Below are positions 7,726-16,293 of a DNA stretch of 64,000 bases, in pieces. How positions within the stretch are numbered: position 1 is the stretch's first letter; the number at the start of each line of letters is the position of its first letter. The DNA is taken from NCBI RefSeq assembly GCF_904061905.1, contig NZ_CAJFCI010000079.1, positions 1-64,000 of the forward strand, given 5' to 3'. The DNA comes from Zestomonas carbonaria. GTDB taxonomy: Bacteria; Pseudomonadota; Gammaproteobacteria; Pseudomonadales; Pseudomonadaceae. Position numbers and translations under genes: made by a program. The notes beneath the pieces are model-generated. The model was not told where the DNA came from, made no database searches, and saw nothing but the letters and a program-made list of their open reading frames with translations.

Positions 7726-9126
7726 ATGAGCACTTACGACGTAGTGGTGATCGGCGGTGGCCCCGGCGGCTACAACGCGGCGATCAAGGCCGGGCAACTG
7801 GGGCTCAAGGTGGCCTGCGTGGAGGGGCGCGAGACGCTGGGCGGCACCTGCCTGAACGTCGGCTGCATGCCGTCCAAGGCGTTGCTGCACGCTTCCGAAC
7901 TGTACGAGGCGGCTACTGGCGGCGAGTTCGCCACGCTGGGCATCGAGGTCAAGCCGAGGCTCGACCTGGCGCAGATGATGAAGCAGAAGGCCGACAGCGT
8001 GGCGGGCCTGACCAAGGGCATCGAGTTCCTGTTCCGCAAGCACAAGGCCGAATGGATCAAGGGCTGGGGCCGTATCGACGGGCCGGGCAGGGTGGTGGTC
8101 ACCGCCGCCGACGGCAGCCAGCAGGTGCTGGAGGCCAAGGACATCGTCATCGCCACCGGCTCGGAGCCGACGCCGTTGCCGGGCGTGGAGATCGACAACA
8201 GGCGCATCCTCGACTCCACCGGCGCGCTGTCGCTGGAGGAAGTGCCGAAGCACCTGGTGGTGATCGGCGCCGGCGTGATCGGCCTGGAACTGGGCTCGGT
8301 GTGGCGCCGGCTGGGCGCCGAGGTGACGGTGGTGGAGTTCCTCGACCGCATCTGTCCCGGCCTCGACGGCGAAACCGCCAAGACCCTGCAACGCTCGCTG
8401 GGCAAGCAGGGCATGAAATTCAAGCTGGGCGCCAAGGTGACCGGCGCCGTGGCGTCCGCCAAGGGCGTGACGCTGAGCCTCGAACCGGTGGCCGGCGGCG
8501 CGGCCGAAACGCTGGAGGCCGACTACGTGCTGGTCGCCATCGGCCGGCGCCCCTATACCCAGGGCCTGGGGCTGGAGACGGTCGGCCTGCGGACCGACAA
8601 GCGCGGCATGCTCGACAACCAGAAACACCAGAGCGGGGTGCCGGGCGTGTGGGTGATCGGCGACGTGACCTCCGGGCCGATGCTCGCCCACAAGGCCGAG
8701 GACGAAGCCATCGCCTGCATCGAGCGGATCGCCGGCAAGGCGGCCGAGGTCAACTACGGGCTGATCCCCAGCGTGATCTACACCAGGCCCGAGGTGGCCA
8801 GCGTCGGCAAGAGCGAGGAACAGCTCAAGGAGGAGGGGCGTGCCTACAAGGTCGGCAAGTTCCCGTTCACCGCCAACAGCCGGGCGAAGATCAACCACGA
8901 GACCGAAGGCTTCGTGAAGGTGATCGCCGACGAACGCACGGACGAAGTGCTGGGCGTGCACCTGATCGGCCCCAGCGTCAGCGAGATGATCGGTGAATAC
9001 TGCGTGGCCATGGAATTCTCCGCCTCGGCCGAAGACATCGCCCTGACCTGCCACCCCCACCCGACCCGCTCCGAGGCATTGCGCCAGGCGGCGATGGATG
9101 TGCATGGCGAGGCGATGCAGATGTGA
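7726..9126 (+). CDS. lpd3: Dihydrolipoyl dehydrogenase (E3), Lpd3-like
   Basis: This 466-residue flavoprotein oxidises dihydrolipoamide to lipoamide with NAD. Visible: N-terminal FAD-binding GGGPGGYNAA (residues 10-19), redox-active disulfide GGTCLNVGCMPSK (Cys42 and Cys47), NAD-binding VVIGAGVIGLELGSVW, FAD site GVWVIGDVTSGPMLAHKAEDE, and the C-terminal catalytic HPHPTRSEAL. Length is normal for the family. It stands alone without E1/E2 genes, so it resembles the stand-alone Lpd3 of P. aeruginosa rather than the pyruvate, oxoglutarate or branched-chain complex E3. The ATG at 7726 has a purine-rich ribosome site (ACAGGAAT). Confidence 0.92.
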   Translation: MSTYDVVVIGGGPGGYNAAIKAGQLGLKVACVEGRETLGGTCLNVGCMPSKALLHASELYEAATGGEFATLGIEVKPRLDLAQMMKQKADSVAGLTKGIEFLFRKHKAEWIKGWGRIDGPGRVVVTAADGSQQVLEAKDIVIATGSEPTPLPGVEIDNRRILDSTGALSLEEVPKHLVVIGAGVIGLELGSVWRRLGAEVTVVEFLDRICPGLDGETAKTLQRSLGKQGMKFKLGAKVTGAVASAKGVTLSLEPVAGGAAETLEADYVLVAIGRRPYTQGLGLETVGLRTDKRGMLDNQKHQSGVPGVWVIGDVTSGPMLAHKAEDEAIACIERIAGKAAEVNYGLIPSVIYTRPEVASVGKSEEQLKEEGRAYKVGKFPFTANSRAKINHETEGFVKVIADERTDEVLGVHLIGPSVSEMIGEYCVAMEFSASAEDIALTCHPHPTRSEALRQAAMDVHGEAMQM

Positions 9127-9183
9127 AAGCATCGCGGCCATGGGCCGCTCCTACGGTTTTACCGATATGCCGGACGTAAAGCC
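9127..9183. repeat. Intergenic repeat unit (short)
   Basis: The segment from about 9129 (GCATCGCGGCCATGGGCCGC, then CTCCTACGG and CCGGACGTAAAGCCC) is a shorter relative of the unit found twice at 23570-23976. The internal GCGGCCATGGGCCGC is palindromic and could act as a small terminator-like hairpin at the convergent ends of lpd3 and the next minus-strand gene. Confidence 0.6.
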
Positions 9184-9378
9184 CTACGAGCTCAAGCGCT
9201 CCAGTTCGCGGCGGACCATGTTGGCGAAGGCCGGTGGGGTCATGGCGTAGAGTTCGGCGGCCACCCAGTCCAGCCAGCGGCCTTGCAGGCGCTCGCGTTC
9301 GGCGAGCAGGCGCTGGGCCTCGGCGGTGGCGCGGGCCTGGTGCTGACGGTGGAATTCGGCGCGGCTGCTGTCGTTCAT
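9184..9378 (-). CDS. Small hypothetical protein, 64 residues
   Basis: A 64-residue, strongly charged, Arg/Glu/Ala-rich helical protein starting MNDSSRAEFHRQHQARATAEAQ and ending RRELERLSS. The start ATG has a good upstream ribosome site (GAGGAAG). It contains WLDWVAAELYAMTPPAFANMVRRELE, the look of a small helical protein. I do not recognise a family. It lies between lpd3 (convergent) and the LysR gene (same strand, upstream), separated by about 48 bases from the LysR stop, so it could be co-transcribed with it. Confidence 0.55.
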   Translation of the reverse strand: MNDSSRAEFHRQHQARATAEAQRLLAERERLQGRWLDWVAAELYAMTPPAFANMVRRELERLSS

Positions 9379-9426
9379 GATGGCTTCCTCGAGGCTTCAG
9401 GGGATAGGCGCGGCGTATCGATGCTC

Positions 9427-10329
9427 CTACGAAGACGCACCGGGCGGGCCCGAAACCGCTCCTTCGAGCATGGACTGCAACAACTCCAGCGTCGGCTGCT
9501 GGCGCTGCGCATCGCGGAACACCAGGCCGACACGCAGCGGCACGCGCGGCTCGCTCAGCGGCTTCCACAACAGCCCCTGGTTGGCATGCAACTGCCGCGC
9601 GCGACCGGGCAGCACGGTGGCCAGGCGGGTGTGCGGCAGGCTGTCGAGAATGCCGGCCATGTGGTTCAGCTCGGCCTGGACCTGCGGGCGGCGGCCGAGC
9701 AGGCTGAGCTGTTCCTGCCAGATCTGGCGGATGCGGAATTCCTCGCCGAGCAGCAGCATCGGCAACTCGGCGGCTTGGGCCAGCGAGACCTTCCGGAAAT
9801 CCTTGAGCGGGTGGTCCTCGGGGATCACCAACTGCAACTCGTCCTCGTACAACTGCAGGCTGTGCAGCCCCGGCTGGCGCGGCGGCAGAAAACCGATGCC
9901 GATGTCCAGGTTGCCGGTCAGCAGGCGCCGCTCGATATCCAGGCCGGACAGCTCGTAGATCTGCACCACCAGGTGCGGCTGGGCCTCGCGCAGGCGTTCC
10001 AGCAGCAGCGGAACCAGGCTGGCGTTGACCGTCTGCAACACGCCGATGGCCAGGCTGCGCGGCGACTGGCCACGGAAGTTGCGCAGCGCCTCGCGGGCGC
10101 GCTCCAGGCCGTCCAGCAGCGGCAGCGCGTGGTTGTACAGGGTATGCGCGGCGAGGGTCGGCAGCAGGCGCTTGCCGGTGCGCTGGAACAGGCTGACATC
10201 CAGGCTCTGCTCCAACTGGCGGATCTGCTGGGAGAGCGCCGGCTGCGACAGGCTCAGGCGTTCGGCGGCGCGGCCGACGTGACCCTCCTCGTAGAGCGCG
10301 ACGAAATAGCGGAGCTGACGAAAATCCAT
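9427..10329 (-). CDS. LysR-family transcriptional regulator
   Basis: A 300-residue LysR regulator. N-terminal winged helix-turn-helix: MDFRQLRYFVALYEEGHVGRAAERLSLSQPALSQQIRQLEQSLDVSLFQRTGKRLLPT. The rest is the periplasmic-binding-like effector domain (SLAIGVLQTVNASLVPLLL). It is divergent from the MOSC/aminotransferase/amidotransferase operon starting at 10432, with about 100 bases between, the classic arrangement for a LysR regulator and its target. From memory the same arrangement exists in P. aeruginosa (PA0528-PA0531). The effector is not known; the CynR-like overall look is not enough to assign one. Confidence 0.9.
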   Translation of the reverse strand: MDFRQLRYFVALYEEGHVGRAAERLSLSQPALSQQIRQLEQSLDVSLFQRTGKRLLPTLAAHTLYNHALPLLDGLERAREALRNFRGQSPRSLAIGVLQTVNASLVPLLLERLREAQPHLVVQIYELSGLDIERRLLTGNLDIGIGFLPPRQPGLHSLQLYEDELQLVIPEDHPLKDFRKVSLAQAAELPMLLLGEEFRIRQIWQEQLSLLGRRPQVQAELNHMAGILDSLPHTRLATVLPGRARQLHANQGLLWKPLSEPRVPLRVGLVFRDAQRQQPTLELLQSMLEGAVSGPPGASS

Positions 10330-10431
10330 AAGCCTGTCTTATCAATGAACCTGAAAAATCGAAATGGCCCCACGGCCGGTATGTCCCTAGTCTAGCCGCC
10401 ATTGAACCTTATTTCAGCGCTGGAGCGGCGT

Positions 10432-11130
10432 ATGTCACGGGTGGATGTGCAAGGGGTATTCATAGGTAAAGCCGAAGATATCGGCGGAGGGCTGAGCAGC
10501 GCCATCGACAAGCGACGGGTCGAGCGGCGCATGTGGCTGTGGGAGCAGGGGCTGGGCGGCGACGAGCACGGCGACCCGCGTTTCCACGGCGGCCCCGAGC
10601 GCGCCCTGCACCATTACCCGGCCGAGCATTACCGCTACTGGCGCAAGCACTACCGGCAATGGGCCTGGAAGGCGCCGGCGTTCGGCGAGAACATTTCCAC
10701 CTACGGCCTGACCGAGGACCAGGTGTGCATCGGCGACATCTTCCGCTGGGGCCAGGCCTTCCTGCAGGTCAGCCAGCCGCGCTCGCCGTGTTACCGGCTG
10801 AACCGGCGCTGGGGGATTCCCGAGCTCTCGCAGTACGTGCAGGACAGCGGCCGCTGCGGCTGGTTCTACCGCGTGCTGCGTCCCGGCTATGTCAGCGCCG
10901 ACGACCCGCTGGAACTGATCCAGCGCAGCTATCCGGCGCTGAGCGTCGCCCAGACGATCCAGCATTTCTTCCACTTCCCGCTGGAGCGCCCGGGTCTGCA
11001 GGCGCTGAAGGACTGCGAAGCCTTGTCCGCCCGCTGGCGGGACGCCGCCGCGCAACGCCTGGCCAGCAACCAGGTGGAGGACTGGAGCAAGCGCCTGCTC
11101 GGCCTGCCGCTGGAGGGGATGCGCGCATGA
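10432..11130 (+). CDS. MOSC domain protein (YiiM-like)
   Basis: A 232-residue MOSC-domain protein. Visible family features: N-terminal KRRVERRMWLWEQGLGGDEHGDPRFHGGPERALHHYPAEHY (the GDxxxxHGGxDKAV-like motif of YiiM), FGENISTYGLTEDQVCIGD, and SQPRSPCYRLNRRWG with the conserved cysteine (Cys122 region) thought to handle the molybdenum cofactor sulfur. The C-terminal part is the 3-alpha extension. YiiM of E. coli detoxifies N-hydroxylated bases with molybdenum cofactor; this protein may reduce hydroxylated N compounds. The ATG at 10432 has GGAG seven bases upstream; an earlier in-frame TTG is less likely. First gene of a four-gene operon. Confidence 0.85.
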   Translation: MSRVDVQGVFIGKAEDIGGGLSSAIDKRRVERRMWLWEQGLGGDEHGDPRFHGGPERALHHYPAEHYRYWRKHYRQWAWKAPAFGENISTYGLTEDQVCIGDIFRWGQAFLQVSQPRSPCYRLNRRWGIPELSQYVQDSGRCGWFYRVLRPGYVSADDPLELIQRSYPALSVAQTIQHFFHFPLERPGLQALKDCEALSARWRDAAAQRLASNQVEDWSKRLLGLPLEGMRA

Positions 11131-11366
11131 GCGACTATCAGATAACCCTGCATCGCGACGAGATACTGCTCGCCAACCTGACCGTCAGCCCGGCGCGCTA
11201 CGTCGAGATGGTCGCCCTGTTGCGCGAGCGCTTCCCGCAGTCCGAGGGGTTCAGCCTGCACATCCAGCGCCGCCGCGAGCTGCGCCGGGTCCTCGAACAG
11301 AGCCCGGAAGGCCTTCGCCTGCTCGGCATCGTCTACAGCCACGAGGAAGTGCCTGGACATGCGTGA
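11127..11366 (+). CDS. Small conserved operon protein, 79 residues
   Basis: A 79-residue cytoplasmic protein starting MSDYQITLHRDEILLANLTVSPARYVEMVALLRERFP and ending IVYSHEEVPGHA. The ATG overlaps the stop of the MOSC gene (ATGA), and its own end overlaps the start of the aminotransferase by eight bases, so translation is coupled on both sides. No known motif was recognised. Conservation of the overlap arrangement suggests it works with its neighbours. Confidence 0.75.
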   Translation: MSDYQITLHRDEILLANLTVSPARYVEMVALLRERFPQSEGFSLHIQRRRELRRVLEQSPEGLRLLGIVYSHEEVPGHA

Positions 11367-12552
11367 TCCGCTTGCCAGCCTGCGCCTGATGCGCACCGTC
11401 GAACGCCCGCCGCAGGTGTTCGTGCGCGGCCAGGGCTCCTGGCTGTGGGACGCCGAAGGCCGCGCCTACCTCGATTTCAGCCAGGGCTGGGCGGTCAACA
11501 GCCTCGGCCACAGCCCCAGCGTGCTGGTCGAGGCGCTCAAGCGCCAGGCCGACTACCTGATCAACCCCGGCCCGGCCTTCTACAATCGCGGCATGCTCAA
11601 GCTCGCCTCGCGGCTGTGCCAGGTGACCGGCAGCGACCAGGTGTACTTCCTCAACAGCGGCGCCGAGGCCAACGAAGGCGCTATCAAGCTGGCGCGCAAG
11701 TGGGGCCGGCTGCATCGCGGCGGCGCCTTCCACATCGTCACCGCGACCAACAGTTTCCACGGCCGCACCCTGGCGGCCATGTCGGCTTCCGGCAAGCCGG
11801 CTTTCGAGGACATGTTCGAACCCAAGGTGCCGGGTTTCAGCAAGGTGCCCTACAACGACCTCGAAGCGCTGGAGGCTGCGGTCGACGAGCGGACCGTGGC
11901 GGTGATGCTGGAGCCGGTGCAGGGCGAGGCCGGGGTGATTCCGGCGACCCTCGACTACCTGCAGGGCGTCGGGCGGCTGTGTCGGGAACGCGGCGTGCTG
12001 CTGATCCTCGACGAAGTGCAGACCGGTGTCGGCCGCTGCGGCGCGCTGCTCGCCGAGGAGCTGTACGGCGTGCGCGCCGATATCGTCACCCTGGGCAAGG
12101 GCCTCGGCGGTGGCGTGCCGCTGTCGGCGCTGCTGGCGCGCGGCAACGCCTGTTGCTTCGAAGCGGGCGAGCAGGGCGGCACCTATCACGGCAACGCGCT
12201 GATGACCGCCGCCGGCCTCGCGGTGCTGAATACCGTGCTGGAGCCGGGCTTCCTGGAGGCGGTGCGCGATGCCGCCAACTATCTGCGCGACGGGCTGGCG
12301 CGGGTTTCCCGCCGGCATGGACATGGTCCGCTGCGCGGCCACGGCCTGTTGATCGGCCTGCCGCTGATCGGCCAGTCGGCGCCGAAGGTGGCCGAGGCGG
12401 CGCTCGGCGAGGGGCTGCTGATCAACGCGCCGCAGGCCCATTGCCTGCGATTCTCGCCGGCGCTGACGGTCAGCCGCTCGAACATCGATGAAATGCTCAA
12501 GCGCCTGAACCGCGCGTTCTCTCTCAGCAAGACCAGGGGCGTGGAGGCCTGA
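11359..12552 (+). CDS. Class III PLP-dependent aminotransferase (acetylornithine/GABA-type)
   Basis: A 397-residue fold-type I aminotransferase of the class III (ArgD/GabT) group. Visible: PLP phosphate site NSGAEANEGAIKLARKW (residues about 99-115), substrate-side SFHGRTLAAMS, LEPVQGEAGV, the cofactor-binding LLILDEVQTGVGRCG (Asp218), and the Schiff-base lysine in TLGKGLGGGVPLSA (Lys247). It sits between a small protein and a class I glutamine amidotransferase under a divergent LysR regulator. This suggests a pathway handling an amine such as a diamine or an N-acylated amino acid, by analogy to gamma-glutamyl polyamine pathways; that is inference. The true substrate cannot be read. Confidence 0.88.
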   Translation: MRDPLASLRLMRTVERPPQVFVRGQGSWLWDAEGRAYLDFSQGWAVNSLGHSPSVLVEALKRQADYLINPGPAFYNRGMLKLASRLCQVTGSDQVYFLNSGAEANEGAIKLARKWGRLHRGGAFHIVTATNSFHGRTLAAMSASGKPAFEDMFEPKVPGFSKVPYNDLEALEAAVDERTVAVMLEPVQGEAGVIPATLDYLQGVGRLCRERGVLLILDEVQTGVGRCGALLAEELYGVRADIVTLGKGLGGGVPLSALLARGNACCFEAGEQGGTYHGNALMTAAGLAVLNTVLEPGFLEAVRDAANYLRDGLARVSRRHGHGPLRGHGLLIGLPLIGQSAPKVAEAALGEGLLINAPQAHCLRFSPALTVSRSNIDEMLKRLNRAFSLSKTRGVEA

Positions 12553-12553
12553 C

Positions 12554-13258
12554 ATGCGCGTATCGATCCTTCAGCACGTGCCATTCGAAGGCTTCGGCCG
12601 CATCGGCGAATGGCTCGACCATCACGCCGCGTCGGTGCGCCTGCATTATCTGTACGCCGGCGCCCAGCCGCCGGCGGTGGACGACTTCGACCTGCTGATC
12701 GTCCTCGGCGGGCCGATGAGCGTGCACGATGAGGCCGAGCATCCCTGGCTCGTCGCCGAGAAGGCGCTGATCCGTGCGGCGCTGGACGCCGGCCGGCGGG
12801 TGCTGGGTATCTGCCTGGGCGCCCAGTTGCTGGCCCAGGCGCTGGGCGCCGAGGTACGCCAGGGTGTCGCCGAGATCGGCTGGTGGCCGCTGGAAAAGCA
12901 CCTGCGCGCGGCCGAATCGCCGCTCGGACGGATGCTGCCGCAGCGGCTGATGGCCATGCACTGGCACGGCGAGACCTTCGACCTGCCGGCCGGCGCGATT
13001 CCGCTCTACGGCTCGGCGGCCTGCGCCAACCAGGGCTTTGTCTGGCAGGAGCGCGCCATCGGCCTGCAATGCCACTTGGAAAGCACCCCGGAAAGTATCC
13101 AGGCGCTGCTCGACGCCTGCCCGCAGGACCTCGAACGCAAGGGCGCGGTGGAGGACGCCGCCGCCATCCGCGCCGGCTTTCCGCATTGCAGCGCCATGGC
13201 GCCGACCCTGCTACGCCTGCTCAACTACCTGACCGGCCCGCATGCCGCGCTGACCTGA
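12554..13258 (+). CDS. Class I glutamine amidotransferase-like protein
   Basis: A 234-residue class I glutamine amidotransferase domain protein (GuaA-N type). Motifs: IVLGGPMSVHD (residues about 49-59), nucleophile Cys87 in GICLGAQLLAQALGAEV, MHWHGETFDLP, and GLQCHLESTPESI supplying the histidine and glutamate of the triad (His followed by Leu-Glu). Such stand-alone proteins hydrolyse glutamine or gamma-glutamyl amides. It starts one base after the aminotransferase stop, so the two are co-translated. In P. aeruginosa a gene pair of the same kind exists (recalled as PA0530-PA0531). Confidence 0.88.
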   Translation: MRVSILQHVPFEGFGRIGEWLDHHAASVRLHYLYAGAQPPAVDDFDLLIVLGGPMSVHDEAEHPWLVAEKALIRAALDAGRRVLGICLGAQLLAQALGAEVRQGVAEIGWWPLEKHLRAAESPLGRMLPQRLMAMHWHGETFDLPAGAIPLYGSAACANQGFVWQERAIGLQCHLESTPESIQALLDACPQDLERKGAVEDAAAIRAGFPHCSAMAPTLLRLLNYLTGPHAALT

Positions 13259-13288
13259 TCCTGCTGCGTCTTTGAGGTTTTTCTCAGC

Positions 13289-13328
13289 CCGCCCGGTGAC
13301 CACCGTCTTCCACCGGGCGGTTTTCTTT
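13289..13328 (+). terminator. Intrinsic terminator after the amidotransferase operon
   Basis: Stem CCGCCCGGTG (13289-13298) pairs with CACCGGGCGG (13311-13320) and is followed by TTTTCTTTTG. It closes the plus-strand operon ending at 13258. Confidence 0.8.
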
Positions 13329-13338
13329 TGTCGAGAAG

Positions 13339-13899
13339 CTACAAGAGCGTTCGGCCGTGCCCGCTGACCGCGGCGAAGGCGTCGCGCCAATGCTGGACTA
13401 CCGGTTCGCGAAGCGCCTCGCTCCCTTCGATCCGCAGCACGCCGGCGTCCATGGCCCGGTCGACGTCCAGGTTGCCGGCCTCCAGCGCCAGCAGGACGCC
13501 TTCGCCGATGATCACGACGCTTGCGTCCGCCTCCGGTCTGGGCACGTGCACCGTGATCTGCCATTCGGCGTCCTTGTCGGTCTCGAAGCGTGCCCACAGT
13601 CCCGGCTCGACCAGCAGCAGGGTGAAGCCGGAGGCGTTCTCCGCGGGCGGGAGCCGGTTGCGCAGCTTGTCGAGCATGCCCAGGGCCCGGCGCATGCCGA
13701 AGCCGCCGGGCAAGGGGAGGGGACGGCGTATCAGCCTGGCCTCGTAGGCATCCTGGATGGCGAACGAAACCGACAGGGATGCCGGGTGCGCCGCCACCAG
13801 GTCGACGGCCAGACCGTCGTAGCCGCAGGCCAGGGCGTTCTGGCTGGCACTGCCGAGCAGCAGTGCCAGCGTTCCCGCCAGGAGGGGAGAAGCCCTCAT
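13339..13899 (-). CDS. Small exported protein with SCP2-like C-terminus, partner of the alkylsulfatase
   Basis: A 186-residue protein whose start overlaps the stop of the alkylsulfatase gene by four bases. Residues 1-24 form a Sec signal peptide (MRASPLLAGTLALLLGSASQNALA-C). The C-terminal third contains VVIIGEGVLLALEAGNLDVDRAMDAGVLRIEG, which has the layout of the SCP2 sterol-carrier fold (acidic segment, then a 'gxLxIeG' turn), and it parallels LEQQIADGKLKIEG at the end of the neighbouring sulfatase. This points to a periplasmic or secreted alkyl-binding accessory; that role is inference. I do not recognise a named family. The gene ends 20 bases from the facing terminator. Confidence 0.7.
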   Translation of the reverse strand: MRASPLLAGTLALLLGSASQNALACGYDGLAVDLVAAHPASLSVSFAIQDAYEARLIRRPLPLPGGFGMRRALGMLDKLRNRLPPAENASGFTLLLVEPGLWARFETDKDAEWQITVHVPRPEADASVVIIGEGVLLALEAGNLDVDRAMDAGVLRIEGSEALREPVVQHWRDAFAAVSGHGRTLL

Positions 13900-15878
13900 G
13901 GCGTGACGACGTTGAACCAGAACTCGTAGGTGTCGAGCAGGCCCATGAACTCGCTGAAGGCTTCCTTGTTGCCCTCGATCTTCAGCTTGCCATCGGCGAT
14001 CTGCTGTTCGAGGGTGGCGTTGCCCATCTGCACGTCGTCCATCGCCACCTTGGTCAGGGTCAGGCTGGCATCCGCCTTGTCCGCCGGTTTGCTGGAGTAG
14101 TTGAGCACGCCGTTCTCCACGTACAGCGCGTACCGCTTGCCGAGGTCGGTGAAGTCCATGTTGAGGGTCAGCTTCTTGCCCGCCGCCTTCGGTCCGTTGA
14201 GGCGCACGGCGAGGTAGTCGAAGAGCATTTCCGGGGTCATGGCGCGGATGGTGTCCGGGCTGGCGGACTTGATGCCGCCCGCTGTCGGCACGCCGTTGCG
14301 CAGCTCGTAGGCGCCTTGCAGGTACACCGAACGCCACGGGCCGGATTCGGCCTGGTAGCCGAGCTGCTCGTAGGTGTCGGCCAGCAGCTCCTTGGCCGCG
14401 GCATTGTCCGGGTTGGCGAACACCACGTGCTTGAGCGCCTCGGCCACCCAGCGGTACTCGCCCTTGCCGAAGTCGGCCTTGGCGCGATCCAGCACGGCGC
14501 CTTCACCGCCCATGTACTCGACGTATTTCTTCGCGGCGGGTTCCGGCGGCAGGTTGTCCAGGCTGGACGGGTTGCCGTCGTACCAGCCCATGTAGCGCTG
14601 GTAGATGGCCCGCGAGTTGTGGCGCAGGGTGCCGTAGTAGCCACGGTTGGGCCAGAACCGGTCGAGCTCCGGCGGCAACTCGATCATCTCGGAGATTTCC
14701 TCGCCGGTGTAGCCCTGGTTCATCAGGCGCACCGACTGGTCGTGCATGTACTTGTACATGTCACGGTGTTTCTTCCAGTAGTCGATGACCCTGTCGTGTC
14801 CCCACAGCGGCCAGTGGTGGCTCTGGAACTTCACCTCGACGTTGTCGCCGTACTGCTCGATGGTTTCGTTGAGGAAGTGCGCCCACTTCAGCGCGTCGCG
14901 CACCTGGGCGCCGCGCAGGGTGAGGATGTTGTGCATGGTGTTGGTGCTGTTCTCGGCCATCCACATGGCCTTGAACTGCGGGAACCAGGTGTTCATTTCC
15001 GCTGGCGCCTCGGTGCCAGGAGTCATCTGGAACACCATCTTCACCCCGTCGACGGTGACTTCCTCGCCGGTCTTGCTGATGAAGTCGCTGGGTTCGATCA
15101 GGGTCGCGGTACCCACCGAGTTGGTCTGGCCGAGGCCGGCGTTGACGCCGCCCTGCGGGCTGCGCGGCAGCAGGGCGCCGTACATGTAGATGGCGCGGCG
15201 GCTCATGGCGTTGCCGGCGATCACGTTCTCGCTCACCGCGTGTTCGGTGAACTCCTTGGGCGCGATGACCTTGACCTTGCCGGCCTTGACGTCGGCCTCG
15301 TCGACGATGCCGCGTATGCCGCCGTAGTGGTCGATGTGCGAGTGGCTGTAGACCACCGCGACGATGGGTTTCTTGCCCAGGTGTTCGCTCACCAGCTCGT
15401 AGGCGGCCTTGGCCGGTTCGGTGGAGACCAGCGGGTCGAAGACGATCCAGCCGCTGTCGCCTTCGATGAAGCTGATGTTGGACAGGTCGTAGCCACGCAC
15501 CTGGTAGATGCGGTCGGTGACCTTGAACAGGCCGTACTGCATGTTCAGTTGCGCGTTGCGCCACAGGCTGGGGTTGACCGTGTCCGGTGCCGGCTGGTCC
15601 GCGGCGATGTATTGCTTGTAGCTCTCCATGTCCCAAACCACATTGCCGTTGGCGCCTTTGATGGTCAGGGTCTCGGGCTTGGCGATGAAGCCGCGCTGGG
15701 CATCCTCGAAGTCCGCCTTGTCGCTGAACGGCAAGCTCTTGAGTACCGCCGCGTTGGCGGCCCTGGTCGCCTCGGTGGCTGGCTTGGGGGCGGTGGCCGA
15801 GGCGGCCTGGACGATGCCAGCCGACAGCAGCGCGCCGGCTAGGCCAAACGAAGCGAGTAGTTGCAGGTGGTTACGCAT
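13896..15878 (-). CDS. sdsA1: Secreted class III alkylsulfatase, SdsA1-like
   Basis: A 660-residue Zn-dependent alkylsulfatase that hydrolyses primary alkyl sulfates such as dodecyl sulfate to alcohol and sulfate. Residues 1-25 are a signal peptide. The metallo-beta-lactamase core holds the metal motif SHSHIDHYGG (His179, His181, Asp183, His184); VENVIAGNAMSRR and MWMAENSTNTMHNILTLRGAQVRDALKWA carry further family motifs. The last 120 residues form the SCP2-like domain (LTLNMDF..., GKLKIEGNKEAFSEFM). Length matches P. aeruginosa SdsA1 (about 658, from memory). No sdsB-type LysR regulator adjoins it; the neighbour at 16294 is PcaQ. Confidence 0.9.
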   Translation of the reverse strand: MRNHLQLLASFGLAGALLSAGIVQAASATAPKPATEATRAANAAVLKSLPFSDKADFEDAQRGFIAKPETLTIKGANGNVVWDMESYKQYIAADQPAPDTVNPSLWRNAQLNMQYGLFKVTDRIYQVRGYDLSNISFIEGDSGWIVFDPLVSTEPAKAAYELVSEHLGKKPIVAVVYSHSHIDHYGGIRGIVDEADVKAGKVKVIAPKEFTEHAVSENVIAGNAMSRRAIYMYGALLPRSPQGGVNAGLGQTNSVGTATLIEPSDFISKTGEEVTVDGVKMVFQMTPGTEAPAEMNTWFPQFKAMWMAENSTNTMHNILTLRGAQVRDALKWAHFLNETIEQYGDNVEVKFQSHHWPLWGHDRVIDYWKKHRDMYKYMHDQSVRLMNQGYTGEEISEMIELPPELDRFWPNRGYYGTLRHNSRAIYQRYMGWYDGNPSSLDNLPPEPAAKKYVEYMGGEGAVLDRAKADFGKGEYRWVAEALKHVVFANPDNAAAKELLADTYEQLGYQAESGPWRSVYLQGAYELRNGVPTAGGIKSASPDTIRAMTPEMLFDYLAVRLNGPKAAGKKLTLNMDFTDLGKRYALYVENGVLNYSSKPADKADASLTLTKVAMDDVQMGNATLEQQIADGKLKIEGNKEAFSEFMGLLDTYEFWFNVVTP

Positions 15879-16293
15879 GATCTTTCCTTCCGTTGCACGT
15901 CGGGCCCGTTGCGCCTGGAGGCTCGGTCGCCGTTTTCGTACTGCGCGCGGAAGAAGACGAAACCGCGACTCGCCTCGGGGACGGTGGCCGACAAGCGACG
16001 GGCGAACTCAGTATGGATGGAGAGGTCTTCCCAGTTGCTGCCATTTGATGCCAGGTATCCGGTATGAAATGACAGTGGTTCGTTACCCGTCGCGCCATCT
16101 CGGGCTTGGGCGATCCATTCCGGCTGTTTCACCGATCCGGAGGAAACACGAAACGCTGCGCATATCCCCGGGCAAACGGTGCGCACGGTGCCCCCTACGG
16201 TTCATGGATGGTGATATCGCGGCGTTAACTGATGCTTTTGGTTATGGATGATGCTGTGCGACAGTGTCGCATCGTCCACCCAGGCGCCCAGCC
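15879..16293. other. 415-base intergenic region between sdsA1-like gene and pcaQ
   Basis: This region separates divergent genes and should carry both promoters. I see no clear operator, no repeat of the main REP-like family (only a partial GTGCGCACGGTGC / CCCTACGG fragment near 16180-16200), and no convincing small gene; frames across it lack coding character. Confidence 0.5.

Noticed and set aside
13779..15842. 687-residue plus-strand frame opposite the alkylsulfatase
   Set aside because: Composition is that of an antisense frame (His/Val/Gln/Asp-rich, no motif).
15879..16293. Sigma-54 promoter near 16020-16045
   Set aside because: No proper GG-N10-GC spacing could be found.
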